Position numbers and translations under genes: made by a program. Source: Mycobacterium sp. BK086 (lineage in GTDB: Bacteria > Actinomycetota > Actinomycetes > Mycobacteriales > Mycobacteriaceae). From it: a stretch of DNA of 64,000 bases. Of this stretch, positions 28,211 to 36,135 are shown piece by piece. The notes under the pieces are model-generated. The model worked only from the letters and a program-made list of their open reading frames with translations, was not told where the DNA came from and did no database searches. Each line of letters begins with the position of its first letter. Position 1 is the first letter of the stretch. The DNA lies in NCBI GenBank assembly GCA_004362315.1, contig SNWL01000007.1:62001-126000 (forward strand), written 5' to 3'.

Positions 28211-29739
28211 CGGATGGTCACCGTCACCACCGAGCCGTAGGTGAGGTCCGCGCTCAAGGTGCCGCCGTGGCGGTTGACGGTTTGCGCGACGAGCGCGAGC
28301 CCCAGCCCTTGGTGGCCGGCGTCGGTGCCGGACTTGGTCGAGTAGCCGCGCTGCATGGCGCGCTGGAAGGTCTCGGCGTCCATGCCCGGTCCACTGTCGG
28401 CGACCTGGATCTGCAGCTCGTCTTCGCTCTGGTTGACGGTGACCTCGACCCACGGGTCATCGCGGTCGCAGGCGTCCATCGCGTTGTCGATGAGGTTGCC
28501 TAGCACGGTGACCATTTCCTGTGAGCTCAAGAGGGATTCGGCAGGCAGGTGGGTCTCCTCGGTGATGGTCAATTCGATACCGCGTTCGTCGGCCTCTGCG
28601 GTCTTGCCGAGCAGCAGGGCGACCAGCGCGGGCTCGGCGACGGCGTCAGAGACCCGGTCGACGAGCTGCTGGGACAGTGCCAACTCCTGGGTGGCGAACT
28701 TGACGGCCTCCTCGGGGCGCCCCATCTCGACCAGCGTGATGACGGTGTGCAGCTTGTTGGCCGACTCGTGGGCCTGAGCGCGCAAGGAATCGGTGAACCC
28801 CTGCAGCGAGCTCAATTCGCCCAGCGCGCCCTGCAATTCGGTGCGATCGCGGATCGTGACGACTTCGGAGTCCGAGGCGCTCACTTGGGAGCGGTTGACC
28901 ACCAGCACCCGGTCGTCGGTGAGCCGGACTTCGTCGCGGACGCCAGGATCGTTGCCACGCAGGAACTCTGGCAGGTCGGCGCGGGTGATGGGTCCGGACG
29001 GCAGGGCCAGCAGCCGGCGGGCTTCGTCGTTGGCCAGGGCAACTCCGTTGCGGTCCAGGACGATGAGTCCCTCGGAGACAGAGTGCAGGATCGCGTCGTG
29101 ATGGTCATACATCACGCGGAGCTCGTCGGGCGCCAGGCCGCGGGTTTGGTGCAGGATGCGCCGGCGGATCGCCCAGATACCGATGAACGACAAGGCCAAT
29201 GCTCCCGCGCCGACGCCGACGATCGTTGGCCATTGCGCGCGCCACCGTGCGGCAAGGCTTTCGGTGGTGATGCCGGCGGCGACCAGGCCGATGATCTGTC
29301 CTTGCGCGTTGCGTACCGGCGCGATCGTTCGCACCGACGGGCCCAGCGTGCCGGTGTAGACCTCGGTGTACGTCTGGCCGTGCAGCGCGGGATCGATGGT
29401 GCCCAGATACTTCTGGCCGATCTGCTCGGGGTTGGTGTGGGTGAACCGGGTGCGGTCGGGAGCCATGATCGTGATGAAGGCGATGTCGGTGCTGGTGCGG
29501 ACGGCCTCGGTGACCGGCTGCAGAACCCGTGCCGCATCCCCGTTTTCGATGGCCCTCGCGGTCGAGGGGGCGTCGGCCAGCGCGACGGCGATGGCGGTGA
29601 CCTGCTGGCGCGCTGCGTCGTCACCGTCGCGCTTGTCGTCATAGAGTGCCAGCGCACTGCCGGCCAAGACCACCAGCACGATCACGACGGCCTGCAGGGC
29701 GAAGGCCTGACCGGCCAGGGAGCGGGGGAGTACGGGCAC
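28207..29739 (-). CDS. Sensor histidine kinase, CitA/DcuS type
   Basis: The 510-residue kinase has two membrane helices (about residues 11-32 and 171-191) enclosing an extracytoplasmic Cache-like ligand domain with the RFTHTNPEQIGQKY segment. A cytoplasmic PAS domain (about 205-300), the phospho-acceptor His324 in QAHESANKLH (CitA/DcuS-type H box) and an ATPase domain with NLIDNAMDA and DSGPGMD follow. The ligand is probably a C4-dicarboxylate or citrate, given the divergent transporter. Confidence 0.92.
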   Translation of the reverse strand: MPVLPRSLAGQAFALQAVVIVLVVLAGSALALYDDKRDGDDAARQQVTAIAVALADAPSTARAIENGDAARVLQPVTEAVRTSTDIAFITIMAPDRTRFTHTNPEQIGQKYLGTIDPALHGQTYTEVYTGTLGPSVRTIAPVRNAQGQIIGLVAAGITTESLAARWRAQWPTIVGVGAGALALSFIGIWAIRRRILHQTRGLAPDELRVMYDHHDAILHSVSEGLIVLDRNGVALANDEARRLLALPSGPITRADLPEFLRGNDPGVRDEVRLTDDRVLVVNRSQVSASDSEVVTIRDRTELQGALGELSSLQGFTDSLRAQAHESANKLHTVITLVEMGRPEEAVKFATQELALSQQLVDRVSDAVAEPALVALLLGKTAEADERGIELTITEETHLPAESLLSSQEMVTVLGNLIDNAMDACDRDDPWVEVTVNQSEDELQIQVADSGPGMDAETFQRAMQRGYSTKSGTDAGHQGLGLALVAQTVNRHGGTLSADLTYGSVVTVTIR

Positions 29740-29774
29740 TGCTCACCTCCGCGCCTGAACGTAATGAACTAAAG

Positions 29775-29790
29775 CGTGACCTGCGTCACG
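29775..29790. promoter_or_regulatory. Inverted repeat between the kinase gene and the dicarboxylate transporter
   Basis: CGTGAC-CTGC-GTCACG is a perfect 6+4+6 inverted repeat in the 105-base divergent intergenic space, 54 bases before the transporter ATG. It is a candidate binding site for the response regulator. Confidence 0.5.
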
Positions 29791-29844
29791 TGGGGGTAAA
29801 CCATCCTTGCAGACCTATTGCTGGCTACCGGAAGGAAACCGCTC

Positions 29845-31218
29845 ATGACCACGGTTGTGGATCGACCAGGCGGCGACGACTCGCCCGCGCCGCCCAAGCG
29901 CCGGGATCGCACGCACTGGCTGTACATCGCGGTCATCGTCGCGGTGGTGGGCGGCGTCGTCGTCGGCCTGGTGGCTCCGGGCGTGGGCAAGGACGTCGGC
30001 GTTCTCGGGACGATGTTCGTCGCGCTGATCAAGATGATGATCGTCCCGGTCATCTTCTGCACGATCGTGCTGGGCATCGGTTCGGTACGGAAGGCCGCCA
30101 CCGTCGGCAAGGTCGGCGGGCTGGCGTTCGGTTACTTCCTGGTGATGTCGACGATCGCGCTGGGCATCGGTCTTCTGGTCGGCAACCTGCTGCATCCCGG
30201 TAGCAGCCTCAAGCTCTCGGAGTCCACGGCAGGCAAGGGCGCGCAGCTGGCTGAGCAGGCTCACGAGTCGGGTGGCCTGATCGAATTCATCCAGCACATC
30301 ATTCCGACGTCGTTGTTCAGCTCGCTGACGGATGGCAATGTGCTGCAAGGTCTTTTCGTGGCGTTGCTGGTTGGCTTCGCGATCCAGGCGATGGGCGCCA
30401 AGGGTGGGCCGATCCTGCGCGGCGTCGAGCATCTGCAGCGGCTGGTGTTCAAGATCCTGTCAATGGTGTTGTGGCTGGCCCCGATTGGTGCGTTCGGCGC
30501 GATGGCCAACGTGGTGGGCCAGACCGGGTGGAGCGCGGTGACCAACCTGCTGGTGCTGATGCTCGGCTTCTACCTGACGTGTGTGGTGTTCGTGTTCGGC
30601 GTGCTGGGTGCGCTGCTGCGGATGGTGGCCGGAGTGTCGATCTTCAAGCTGGTGCGCTACCTGGCACGGGAGTACCTGCTGATCTTCGCGACGTCGTCCT
30701 CGGAGTCGGCACTGCCGCGGTTGATCGCGAAGATGGAGCATCTGGGCGTGCAGCAGAGCACGGTGGGTGTCGTTGTGCCGACCGGATATTCGTTCAACCT
30801 GGACGGCACCGCGATCTATCTGACGATGGCCTCGCTATTCATCGCCGACGCGCTTGGTGACCCGCTGTCGGTGGGGGAGCAGATCGGCCTGCTGGTGTTC
30901 ATGATCGTGGCGTCCAAGGGTGCGGCCGGCGTGAGCGGGGCGGGGCTGGCGACGCTGGCCGGCGGCCTGCAGGCGCATCGGCCGGAGCTGCTCGACGGGG
31001 TCGGGCTGATCGTCGGGATCGACCGGTTCATGTCCGAGGCGCGTGCGGTGACGAACTTCTCCGGCAACGCGGTGGCCACCCTGCTGGTCGGATCGTGGAC
31101 CAAGACGGTGGATACCGAGAAGGTCACCAACGTGCTGAGTGGTCGCGATCCCTTCGACGAGGTGACGATGCTCGACGACGGGCACAAGGCTTCGGAGAAG
31201 GAGGCGGTGGCCGCCTGA
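29845..31218 (+). CDS. dctA: Dicarboxylate/amino acid:cation symporter (DctA-like)
   Basis: The 457-residue DAACS transporter takes up C4-dicarboxylates with H+ or Na+. It has a long hydrophobic scaffold, FATSSSESALPRLIAKMEHLG (serine-rich reentrant loop), and PTGYSFNLDGTAIYLTMASLFIA. ATG 29845 is chosen for GGAAGGAAA 7 bases upstream. It diverges from the CitA/CitB-type two-component pair that presumably switches it on. A strong hairpin follows its stop. Confidence 0.93.
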   Translation: MTTVVDRPGGDDSPAPPKRRDRTHWLYIAVIVAVVGGVVVGLVAPGVGKDVGVLGTMFVALIKMMIVPVIFCTIVLGIGSVRKAATVGKVGGLAFGYFLVMSTIALGIGLLVGNLLHPGSSLKLSESTAGKGAQLAEQAHESGGLIEFIQHIIPTSLFSSLTDGNVLQGLFVALLVGFAIQAMGAKGGPILRGVEHLQRLVFKILSMVLWLAPIGAFGAMANVVGQTGWSAVTNLLVLMLGFYLTCVVFVFGVLGALLRMVAGVSIFKLVRYLAREYLLIFATSSSESALPRLIAKMEHLGVQQSTVGVVVPTGYSFNLDGTAIYLTMASLFIADALGDPLSVGEQIGLLVFMIVASKGAAGVSGAGLATLAGGLQAHRPELLDGVGLIVGIDRFMSEARAVTNFSGNAVATLLVGSWTKTVDTEKVTNVLSGRDPFDEVTMLDDGHKASEKEAVAA

Positions 31219-31230
31219 TTTATCCAGCTC

Positions 31231-31266
31231 GCGACGCCCCGGGTGCCCCTTCGCCCGGGGCGTCGC
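31231..31266. terminator. Hairpin terminator after the dicarboxylate transporter
   Basis: A perfect 13-bp stem, GCGACGCCCCGGG (31231-31243) with CCCGGGGCGTCGC (31254-31266), and a 10-base loop. There is no T tract, a common form in mycobacteria. It separates dctA from the oppositely oriented tRNA gene. Confidence 0.8.
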
Positions 31267-31328
31267 CCTGTGGGTACGGTGCTTGGACCGGGTTTACGCC
31301 CAACAAACGCAAGCGAGAGGGATGGGCG

Positions 31329-31402
31329 TGCCCCAGGCGAGAGTCGAACTCGCAACTCAAGGATTTTAAGTCCTTTGCCTCTGCCAATTGGGCTACTGGG
31401 GC
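31329..31402 (-). tRNA. tRNA with UAA anticodon (Leu by codon), short variable loop
   Basis: The minus strand folds as a cloverleaf: 7-bp acceptor stem GCCCCAG/CTGGGGC, D arm, anticodon stem AAGGA/TCCTT with loop CTTAAAA (anticodon TAA), T stem GCGAG/CTCGC with loop TTCGACT, and discriminator A. Length is 74 bases including the discriminator; CCA is not encoded. The variable region is only 5 bases (GAGTT), whereas leucine tRNAs normally carry a long arm. Decoding of UUA follows from the anticodon; charging identity is inferred. Confidence 0.88.
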
Positions 31403-31415
31403 TCGGGGGTGGAGT

Positions 31416-31766
31416 CTACGTCCTCGTCTTCCACCCCAGCTGTTCACCGGTTCGGATCATGTGGCAGTTGGCGCATCTCACCTCGCACTTCTCGAACTCA
31501 GCCAGAAGCTGTTTGCGGGTCCCCGCCAGCCTCGAAATCCGTTTATTCTCGGGCCCGCGCTCAATATGATCAAATTGCAGCACGCGTATATCCTCATTGC
31601 CGCAATCCACGCACGGATGCGTCTCTAAATACTGTCTGATAAGTAAGCGTTGCGCTCGACGCTGTCGTGCCCGAGACGCGACTGCCCTCGCCTTATACAA
31701 ATCCTTATTGCGTTCGTAGTGTAAGCGCTGATATGCACGTTCATCGTCGGGATTTGCGTACGGCAT
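31416..31766 (-). CDS. Small HNH endonuclease-like protein
   Basis: The 116-residue protein has an N-terminal basic, Arg/Tyr-rich helix and an HNH-type zinc core: CVDCG, FDHI, then EVRCANCHMIRTGEQ. Stand-alone HNH proteins of this size are common in actinobacteria and their phages and are thought to nick or cut DNA. ATG 31766 has GGAGG a few bases upstream. It ends 13 bases before the 5' end of the UAA tRNA on the same strand. Its codon use looks less GC-extreme than its neighbours, so it may be acquired. Confidence 0.75.
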   Translation of the reverse strand: MPYANPDDERAYQRLHYERNKDLYKARAVASRARQRRAQRLLIRQYLETHPCVDCGNEDIRVLQFDHIERGPENKRISRLAGTRKQLLAEFEKCEVRCANCHMIRTGEQLGWKTRT

Positions 31767-32305
31767 CAATCCTCCACTGTCGTGAGATGAGCCCAGGTGT
31801 GGTCGATGGCGTTCGCCCATCCCACTGTCTCCATCTTCCTATCAAGGGGGTACGACACCGATCGGCCAACCCCCAATCACGCTCTGTTACATGCCATTTG
31901 AGGGAGAATGCAAACGAGTGGGAATGCTCGCCAGTACTAGGCGTGAGCATTCCTCAGTAAATGCGCGATGTTTTCGTCGATAGGCAATCTAGCTAGCTGG
32001 AAGAATGGCGGCAGCTGTCGGCCCATGTCACCGTCGTCGGCCACGGCCACGGCGAGCTACTTGCCGATCCAGCTTCTCTTCGTTCGTGAGGACAGCACGG
32101 AGAACGGTAGGTGAACGACCCTCAAGAAGGAATACCGTTTTCGGGATTGTCCTGAGTAGAGGGATCCGGTGACGACATGCCTGATCCCGGACCGTCTAGC
32201 CGAATATGTGGCACGCGAACTTAGGAGCTTGCGCTCTCAGACCCCGTCGGAGGAAATTCTCAACCGCTGAGCACGCTGGCTTGAACAAACCAGAGATCCT
32301 CGAAC
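31767..32305. other. Gene-poor stretch between the HNH gene and an NlpC/P60-like gene
   Basis: These 539 bases contain no ORF I would support; candidates are short, lack ribosome sites and have no recognisable motif. Composition is visibly richer in A/T than the surrounding DNA. Apart from the imperfect hairpin at 31921-31953 I see no repeats, tRNA fragment or integrase. It could be the scar of a lost insertion next to the tRNA. Confidence 0.4.
31921..31953. repeat. Imperfect inverted repeat in the gene-poor stretch
   Basis: GGAATGCTCGCC (31921-31932) pairs with GGCGTGAGCATTCC (31940-31953) apart from a 2-base TG bulge, with a 7-base loop. Possible terminator or recombination remnant. Confidence 0.4.
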
Positions 32306-32785
32306 TTAGTCCGGATAGCCCAGACTCCAACCCCGATACGTCCAGCCCGGCGCGACATTGGGGGTCGGCAGGATCTGGATGTTGTGCCCGTCGCCGTACC
32401 CACGCTTGAGTCCTTGGACGCCGCCGGAGATGTACGTCCCATCGCCGCGGGCGATGTCGATGTGAGCGCCGTACGAGTTCTTGCTGAAGACCAGCGCTCC
32501 CCGTGGGGGATTCATGTCGGTCTGGATCTCCCCTTGCCGAAGCAGGGTCTGGTACATGGTCTCGGCGGCGCCGTCCCAGCCGTACTGCGCCTGCGGCACG
32601 CCGTAGGCATAGGCGACGAGAGCTTCGCATCCGTAGATGCCGAACATGTCTGACCCGAGCGCGCTTTCGGCCTTGGAGATGGCGGCGTCCGCCCCGGGGA
32701 TCGTGTCAGCGGAAGCGCCGGGTGCAAGCAGGAGTGCGCCGGCCAGCAGAAGAGAAGAAAGCAGCAGAAAGATTCGGGCGTTCAA
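32306..32785 (-). CDS. Exported NlpC/P60-like (cysteine hydrolase-like) protein
   Basis: From TTG 32785 the protein has 159 residues: a signal peptide (MNARIFLLLSSLLLAGALLLAPGASA-type, cleavage near residue 26) and a domain with Cys in IYGCEALVAYAYGV and His in YGAHIDIARGDG. This order suits an NlpC/P60 or CHAP-like cell-wall hydrolase, but the match is by eye. TTG 32785 has GGAG 7 bases upstream; ATG 32821 is the alternative and lacks a ribosome site. Confidence 0.65.
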   Translation of the reverse strand: MNARIFLLLSSLLLAGALLLAPGASADTIPGADAAISKAESALGSDMFGIYGCEALVAYAYGVPQAQYGWDGAAETMYQTLLRQGEIQTDMNPPRGALVFSKNSYGAHIDIARGDGTYISGGVQGLKRGYGDGHNIQILPTPNVAPGWTYRGWSLGYPD

Positions 32786-32949
32786 GTCGTGGCTCCGTTC
32801 AGGTGGTGCACAGGTACCCATCGCGCGGTCGCTAAAACTGCTGGAGAACTCAGGGTAAAGCCGCAGGAAACGCGCGGCCACCGGTACGTCCCCGCCCTGC
32901 ACGACCACAGCAGGTAAAAGGTGGCCACCATCTGCGATGATCTTGCCTC

Positions 32950-34314
32950 GTGACCGCAACCGAATCCGACCTGGTCGACGGCGTCCCGCGCAGCCGCATC
33001 GTCATTGCCTCGATGGTCGGCACCACCATCGAGTTCTACGACTTCTACGCCTACGCCACCGCGGCGGTCACGGTGTTTCCGCATCTGTTCTTCCCCAAGG
33101 GCAACCCGACCACCGCCCTGCTGGCGTCGCTGGCCACGTTCGGGCTCGCGTTCGTCGCACGCCCACTCGGGTCGATCCTGTTCGGACACTTCGGTGATCG
33201 CATCGGCCGCAAGACCACACTGGTGGCGTCGCTACTCGTCATGGGTATCGCGACCTTCCTCATCGGGCTGCTACCTACCTACCACCAGGTCGGCCTGCTG
33301 GCGCCGGCGCTGCTCGCGGTGATGCGGTTCAGCCAGGGCCTCGCCCTCGGTGGGGAGTGGAGTGGCGCCGCACTGCTGGCCACCGAGACCGCGAAACCCG
33401 GCAAGCGGGCCTGGGCGGCGATGTGGCCGCAACTCGGTGCCCCCTTCGGATTCCTGCTCGCCAACGGGGTGTTCCTCCTGCTGGTCCTGTGGCTCGGGCA
33501 CAACAACGCCAGCCCCGACCTCGACGGCCCGTTCCTCACCTGGGGCTGGCGCATCCCATTCCTGCTGAGTGCGGTGATGGTGGCCATCGGCCTCTACGTC
33601 CGGCTGAAGCTCACCGAAACCCCGGTGTTCGCCCGCGCCATCGAACGCGGCGAGCGGGTGCGCGCACCGCTGGCGGAGGTGTTCCGGAACCACTGGCGCC
33701 AGTTGATCATTGGCACCTTCGTCATGCTCGCCACCTACACCCTGTTCTACGTCGTCACCACCTGGGCGCTGAGCTTCGGCACCGGCAAGAAGACGGCCAA
33801 CGGCGGCGGGCTGGGCATTCCCTACCTGGAATTCCTGCAGCTGCAATTGATCTCGGTGCTGTTCTTCGCCGCAATGCTTCCGGTCACCGGGTTCCTTGCC
33901 GACAAGTTCGGGCGCCGCGTCACGCTGCTGGTGGTGACCGTCGGAATCATGGTGTTCGGCGGCTTCTTTGGGTTGCTGCTGAACCCGCACTCGGCGACGA
34001 CGACGTCGACGCTGGTGTTCCTCATCATCGGCATGACGCTGATGGGGTTGACGTTCGGACCGATGAGCGCCGTGCTGCCCGAACTGTTCCCGACCAACGT
34101 GCGCTACACCGGCTCGGGCATCGCGTACAACGCGTCGAGCATCCTCGGCGCGGCGATCGCGCCGTTCGTCGCGACGTGGCTGGCCACCACCTACGGGGTG
34201 GCGTGGGTCGGTGTGTACCTGCTGTCGGCGGCGGCCTTGACCGCCATCGCGCTGCTGGTCATGCGCGAGACGAGGGACACCTCGCTCGACGATGTCGGCC
34301 AGTTCATGCCGTAG
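32950..34314 (+). CDS. MFS transporter, metabolite:H+ symporter (MHS) family
   Basis: The 454-residue protein has twelve predicted helices and MHS markers: TTIEFYDFYAYATAA in helix 1, the loop GHFGDRIGRKTTLV between helices 2 and 3, and GFLADKFGRRVTLL in the second half. MHS members (ShiA, ProP, KgtP) import organic acids or osmolytes; the substrate here is unknown. The start is GTG 32950. It diverges from the NlpC/P60-like gene. Confidence 0.9.
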   Translation: MTATESDLVDGVPRSRIVIASMVGTTIEFYDFYAYATAAVTVFPHLFFPKGNPTTALLASLATFGLAFVARPLGSILFGHFGDRIGRKTTLVASLLVMGIATFLIGLLPTYHQVGLLAPALLAVMRFSQGLALGGEWSGAALLATETAKPGKRAWAAMWPQLGAPFGFLLANGVFLLLVLWLGHNNASPDLDGPFLTWGWRIPFLLSAVMVAIGLYVRLKLTETPVFARAIERGERVRAPLAEVFRNHWRQLIIGTFVMLATYTLFYVVTTWALSFGTGKKTANGGGLGIPYLEFLQLQLISVLFFAAMLPVTGFLADKFGRRVTLLVVTVGIMVFGGFFGLLLNPHSATTTSTLVFLIIGMTLMGLTFGPMSAVLPELFPTNVRYTGSGIAYNASSILGAAIAPFVATWLATTYGVAWVGVYLLSAAALTAIALLVMRETRDTSLDDVGQFMP

Positions 34315-34803
34315 CCGGCGGCGCGTCCAAAAAATCTTTCGCCGCGCAGCAAACTCGCAAATGTCTTGCACGACGACCGCGGGGGGTGGCTCGGCGGGCC
34401 GAGGCGCAGAGCTCTGCCGCCGAGTCCGGCCCGCAGTGGCGGCCGTCACGACAGCGCGGCCGTAGTGACCCACCGCGCAAATCGGCCCGGATTTACATAA
34501 GACCGCTTACGCTACCGAAAGGTAACTTAGTAGACAGTTCCAGCAAACTGTTTAAACTTACCCGTTGGTAAGATCACGAGTCGGAAACGGTAGCTGATAG
34601 CCGTCGGCCGTTCACCGCCCGGCAACGTTCCAAGGTGATCCACAGGGGTGTGAACAGGCAGTTCGATGCGAGGCTTTCAAATCTAGCGCAGCTATCTAGA
34701 GTCCTTTCGACGCGCAAGAAAGTTTCCGGAACCTCTTCTTACTGGCGAGTAAGGTGCGGTAGCTTCTGACGCGTAGGGGGCAATTTTCAGCCAAAGGAGA
34801 GTC
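34315..34803. promoter_or_regulatory. Long intergenic region with three related inverted repeats
   Basis: No gene is seen in these 489 bases. Three inverted repeats share the plan TAC(C/T)-4 bases-(G/A)GTA: TACC-GAAA-GGTA (34513-34524), CTTACC-CGTT-GGTAAG (34557-34572) and CTTACT-GGCG-AGTAAG (34738-34753). The last lies about 50 bases before the exported-protein ATG at 34804. They look like operators for a single dimeric repressor. Confidence 0.6.
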
Positions 34804-35961
34804 ATGAACGTCGCTGTTCGTCCGTACGCCACTGCTGGTGTGGCGCTTGTGGGAGCGAGTGTCATTGCGGTTTCGCCGCTGGCACCCCCGATGCCCAACG
34901 TCCAGGCGGTACAGCGAGCGGTGTCGTCGGTAGGCGTCGAGCTCAGCGCCTCGGTCAACCCGATCGAGAATTGGATCCAGGTTTTTCAGACATCTGTAGC
35001 AAATCTCGGTGCGATCGGCCAGCAGATCGCCGACAGCCCGGCCCCGATCCTTCAGCAGATCGTCACCAACCAGATCGCTGCCTTTGAGGACTTGAAGACG
35101 CGGTTCGACAACAATGCGGGAACCATCAAGCTGATCCTCGACGGCGCCCCCAATGCGATCGCTACCGCTCGCGGCCAGCTTCAAAGCGGCGACATCGTGG
35201 GTGCCTTTGACACCTTCAACAACCAGATCGTGATCCCGCTCGCGCTGGCCGGCGTCCAAGCGGTGTCTGATTTGACGCGTCCCCTGGTCAGCACGGTGAA
35301 CAACTTCGCCAAGGCATTCGCCACAATTCCCGACGCGGTGTTCCAGGTAATCCTGCCGATGACGTTCCCGCTGGTGTCGACGATCAACGCCGCCGTGCAG
35401 GCAACGCAGGACGTGTACGACGGAGTGGTCGCGGGCGACCCGGCTGCCGTCATCAACACACTGGTGAATCTGCCCGCCAATCTGGTCAACGGCTTCCTCA
35501 ACGGTTCGGGCACGATCCTCGGATTCATCAATGCCCCGGGCCTTCTGACGCCCTACGACCCGAACTTCGGGTTCCTGGCCAGCGGGCCGATCGCCAGCCT
35601 CATCGCGCTGCGCGACGTCATCGCCCAAGCCATCGGCGCCACCCCGCCGACGGCGGCGGCGTCGGCCAGCGCCGCCAAGACGGTCACTCTGTCGGTCGCC
35701 GCCCCGGCGGCTCCTCGCGCGGGCTCGGCCCGTGCTGCCATCAAGGCGGCGTCGGAGACTGCGGCCGATACCACCGAATCCTCCACCGGCAGTACCGGTT
35801 CCACGACGGCGGGCGTCAAGGCCACCCCGGCTGCGTCGGCTACCGCCGGTTCCTCGTCGACCGACACCAAGGCCGGATCGTCGGCCAACCACGGTTCGAA
35901 GTCCGACTCCGGCAAGAAGGGCTCGGGCAAGTCCGCCAGGGCTGGTAAGGCCGGCAAGTAG
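34804..35961 (+). CDS. Exported mycobacterial protein with Lys/Ser/Ala-rich tail
   Basis: The 385-residue protein begins with a signal-like segment (MNVAVRPYATAGVALVGASVIAVSPLAPP in form, residues 1-29). A helical, Asn/Ala-rich middle part (about 50-285) contains APILQQIVTNQ and NLPANLVNGFLNGSG. The tail of about 95 residues is Ala/Ser/Thr/Lys-rich and ends in a basic GKKGSGKSARAGKAGK. A paralogue is encoded at 49830. It may be surface exposed; the function is unknown to me. Confidence 0.75.
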   Translation: MNVAVRPYATAGVALVGASVIAVSPLAPPMPNVQAVQRAVSSVGVELSASVNPIENWIQVFQTSVANLGAIGQQIADSPAPILQQIVTNQIAAFEDLKTRFDNNAGTIKLILDGAPNAIATARGQLQSGDIVGAFDTFNNQIVIPLALAGVQAVSDLTRPLVSTVNNFAKAFATIPDAVFQVILPMTFPLVSTINAAVQATQDVYDGVVAGDPAAVINTLVNLPANLVNGFLNGSGTILGFINAPGLLTPYDPNFGFLASGPIASLIALRDVIAQAIGATPPTAAASASAAKTVTLSVAAPAAPRAGSARAAIKAASETAADTTESSTGSTGSTTAGVKATPAASATAGSSSTDTKAGSSANHGSKSDSGKKGSGKSARAGKAGK

Positions 35962-35973
35962 GTTTCACCGCTG

Positions 35974-36015
35974 AGCGCCAGTCGGCTCCTGATGAGGCAG
36001 GGGTCGGCTGGCGCT
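35974..36015. terminator. Possible terminator hairpin after the exported-protein gene
   Basis: AGCGCCAG (35974-35981) pairs perfectly with CTGGCGCT (36008-36015) over a 26-base loop that can pair further. It lies 13 bases after the stop; no T tract. Confidence 0.45.
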
Positions 36016-36135
36016 TCGGCGTCGCGGCGGCTCACCGCGCAATGCCGGTCGTCGTGATTCCTGCGCGTTGAGATGCGAGGGAACATCCAGAAGCGGCGGT
36101 AGTCTTGTTCGCACCAGTCGAACAGGGAGTTCGTC

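Noticed and set aside
28549-29772. 407-codon ORF opposite the histidine kinase
   Set aside because: Antisense shadow; the minus strand encodes all the kinase domains in order.
31741-31950. Short leftward ORF upstream of the HNH gene
   Set aside because: It overlaps the HNH start region in another frame and has no motif or ribosome site.
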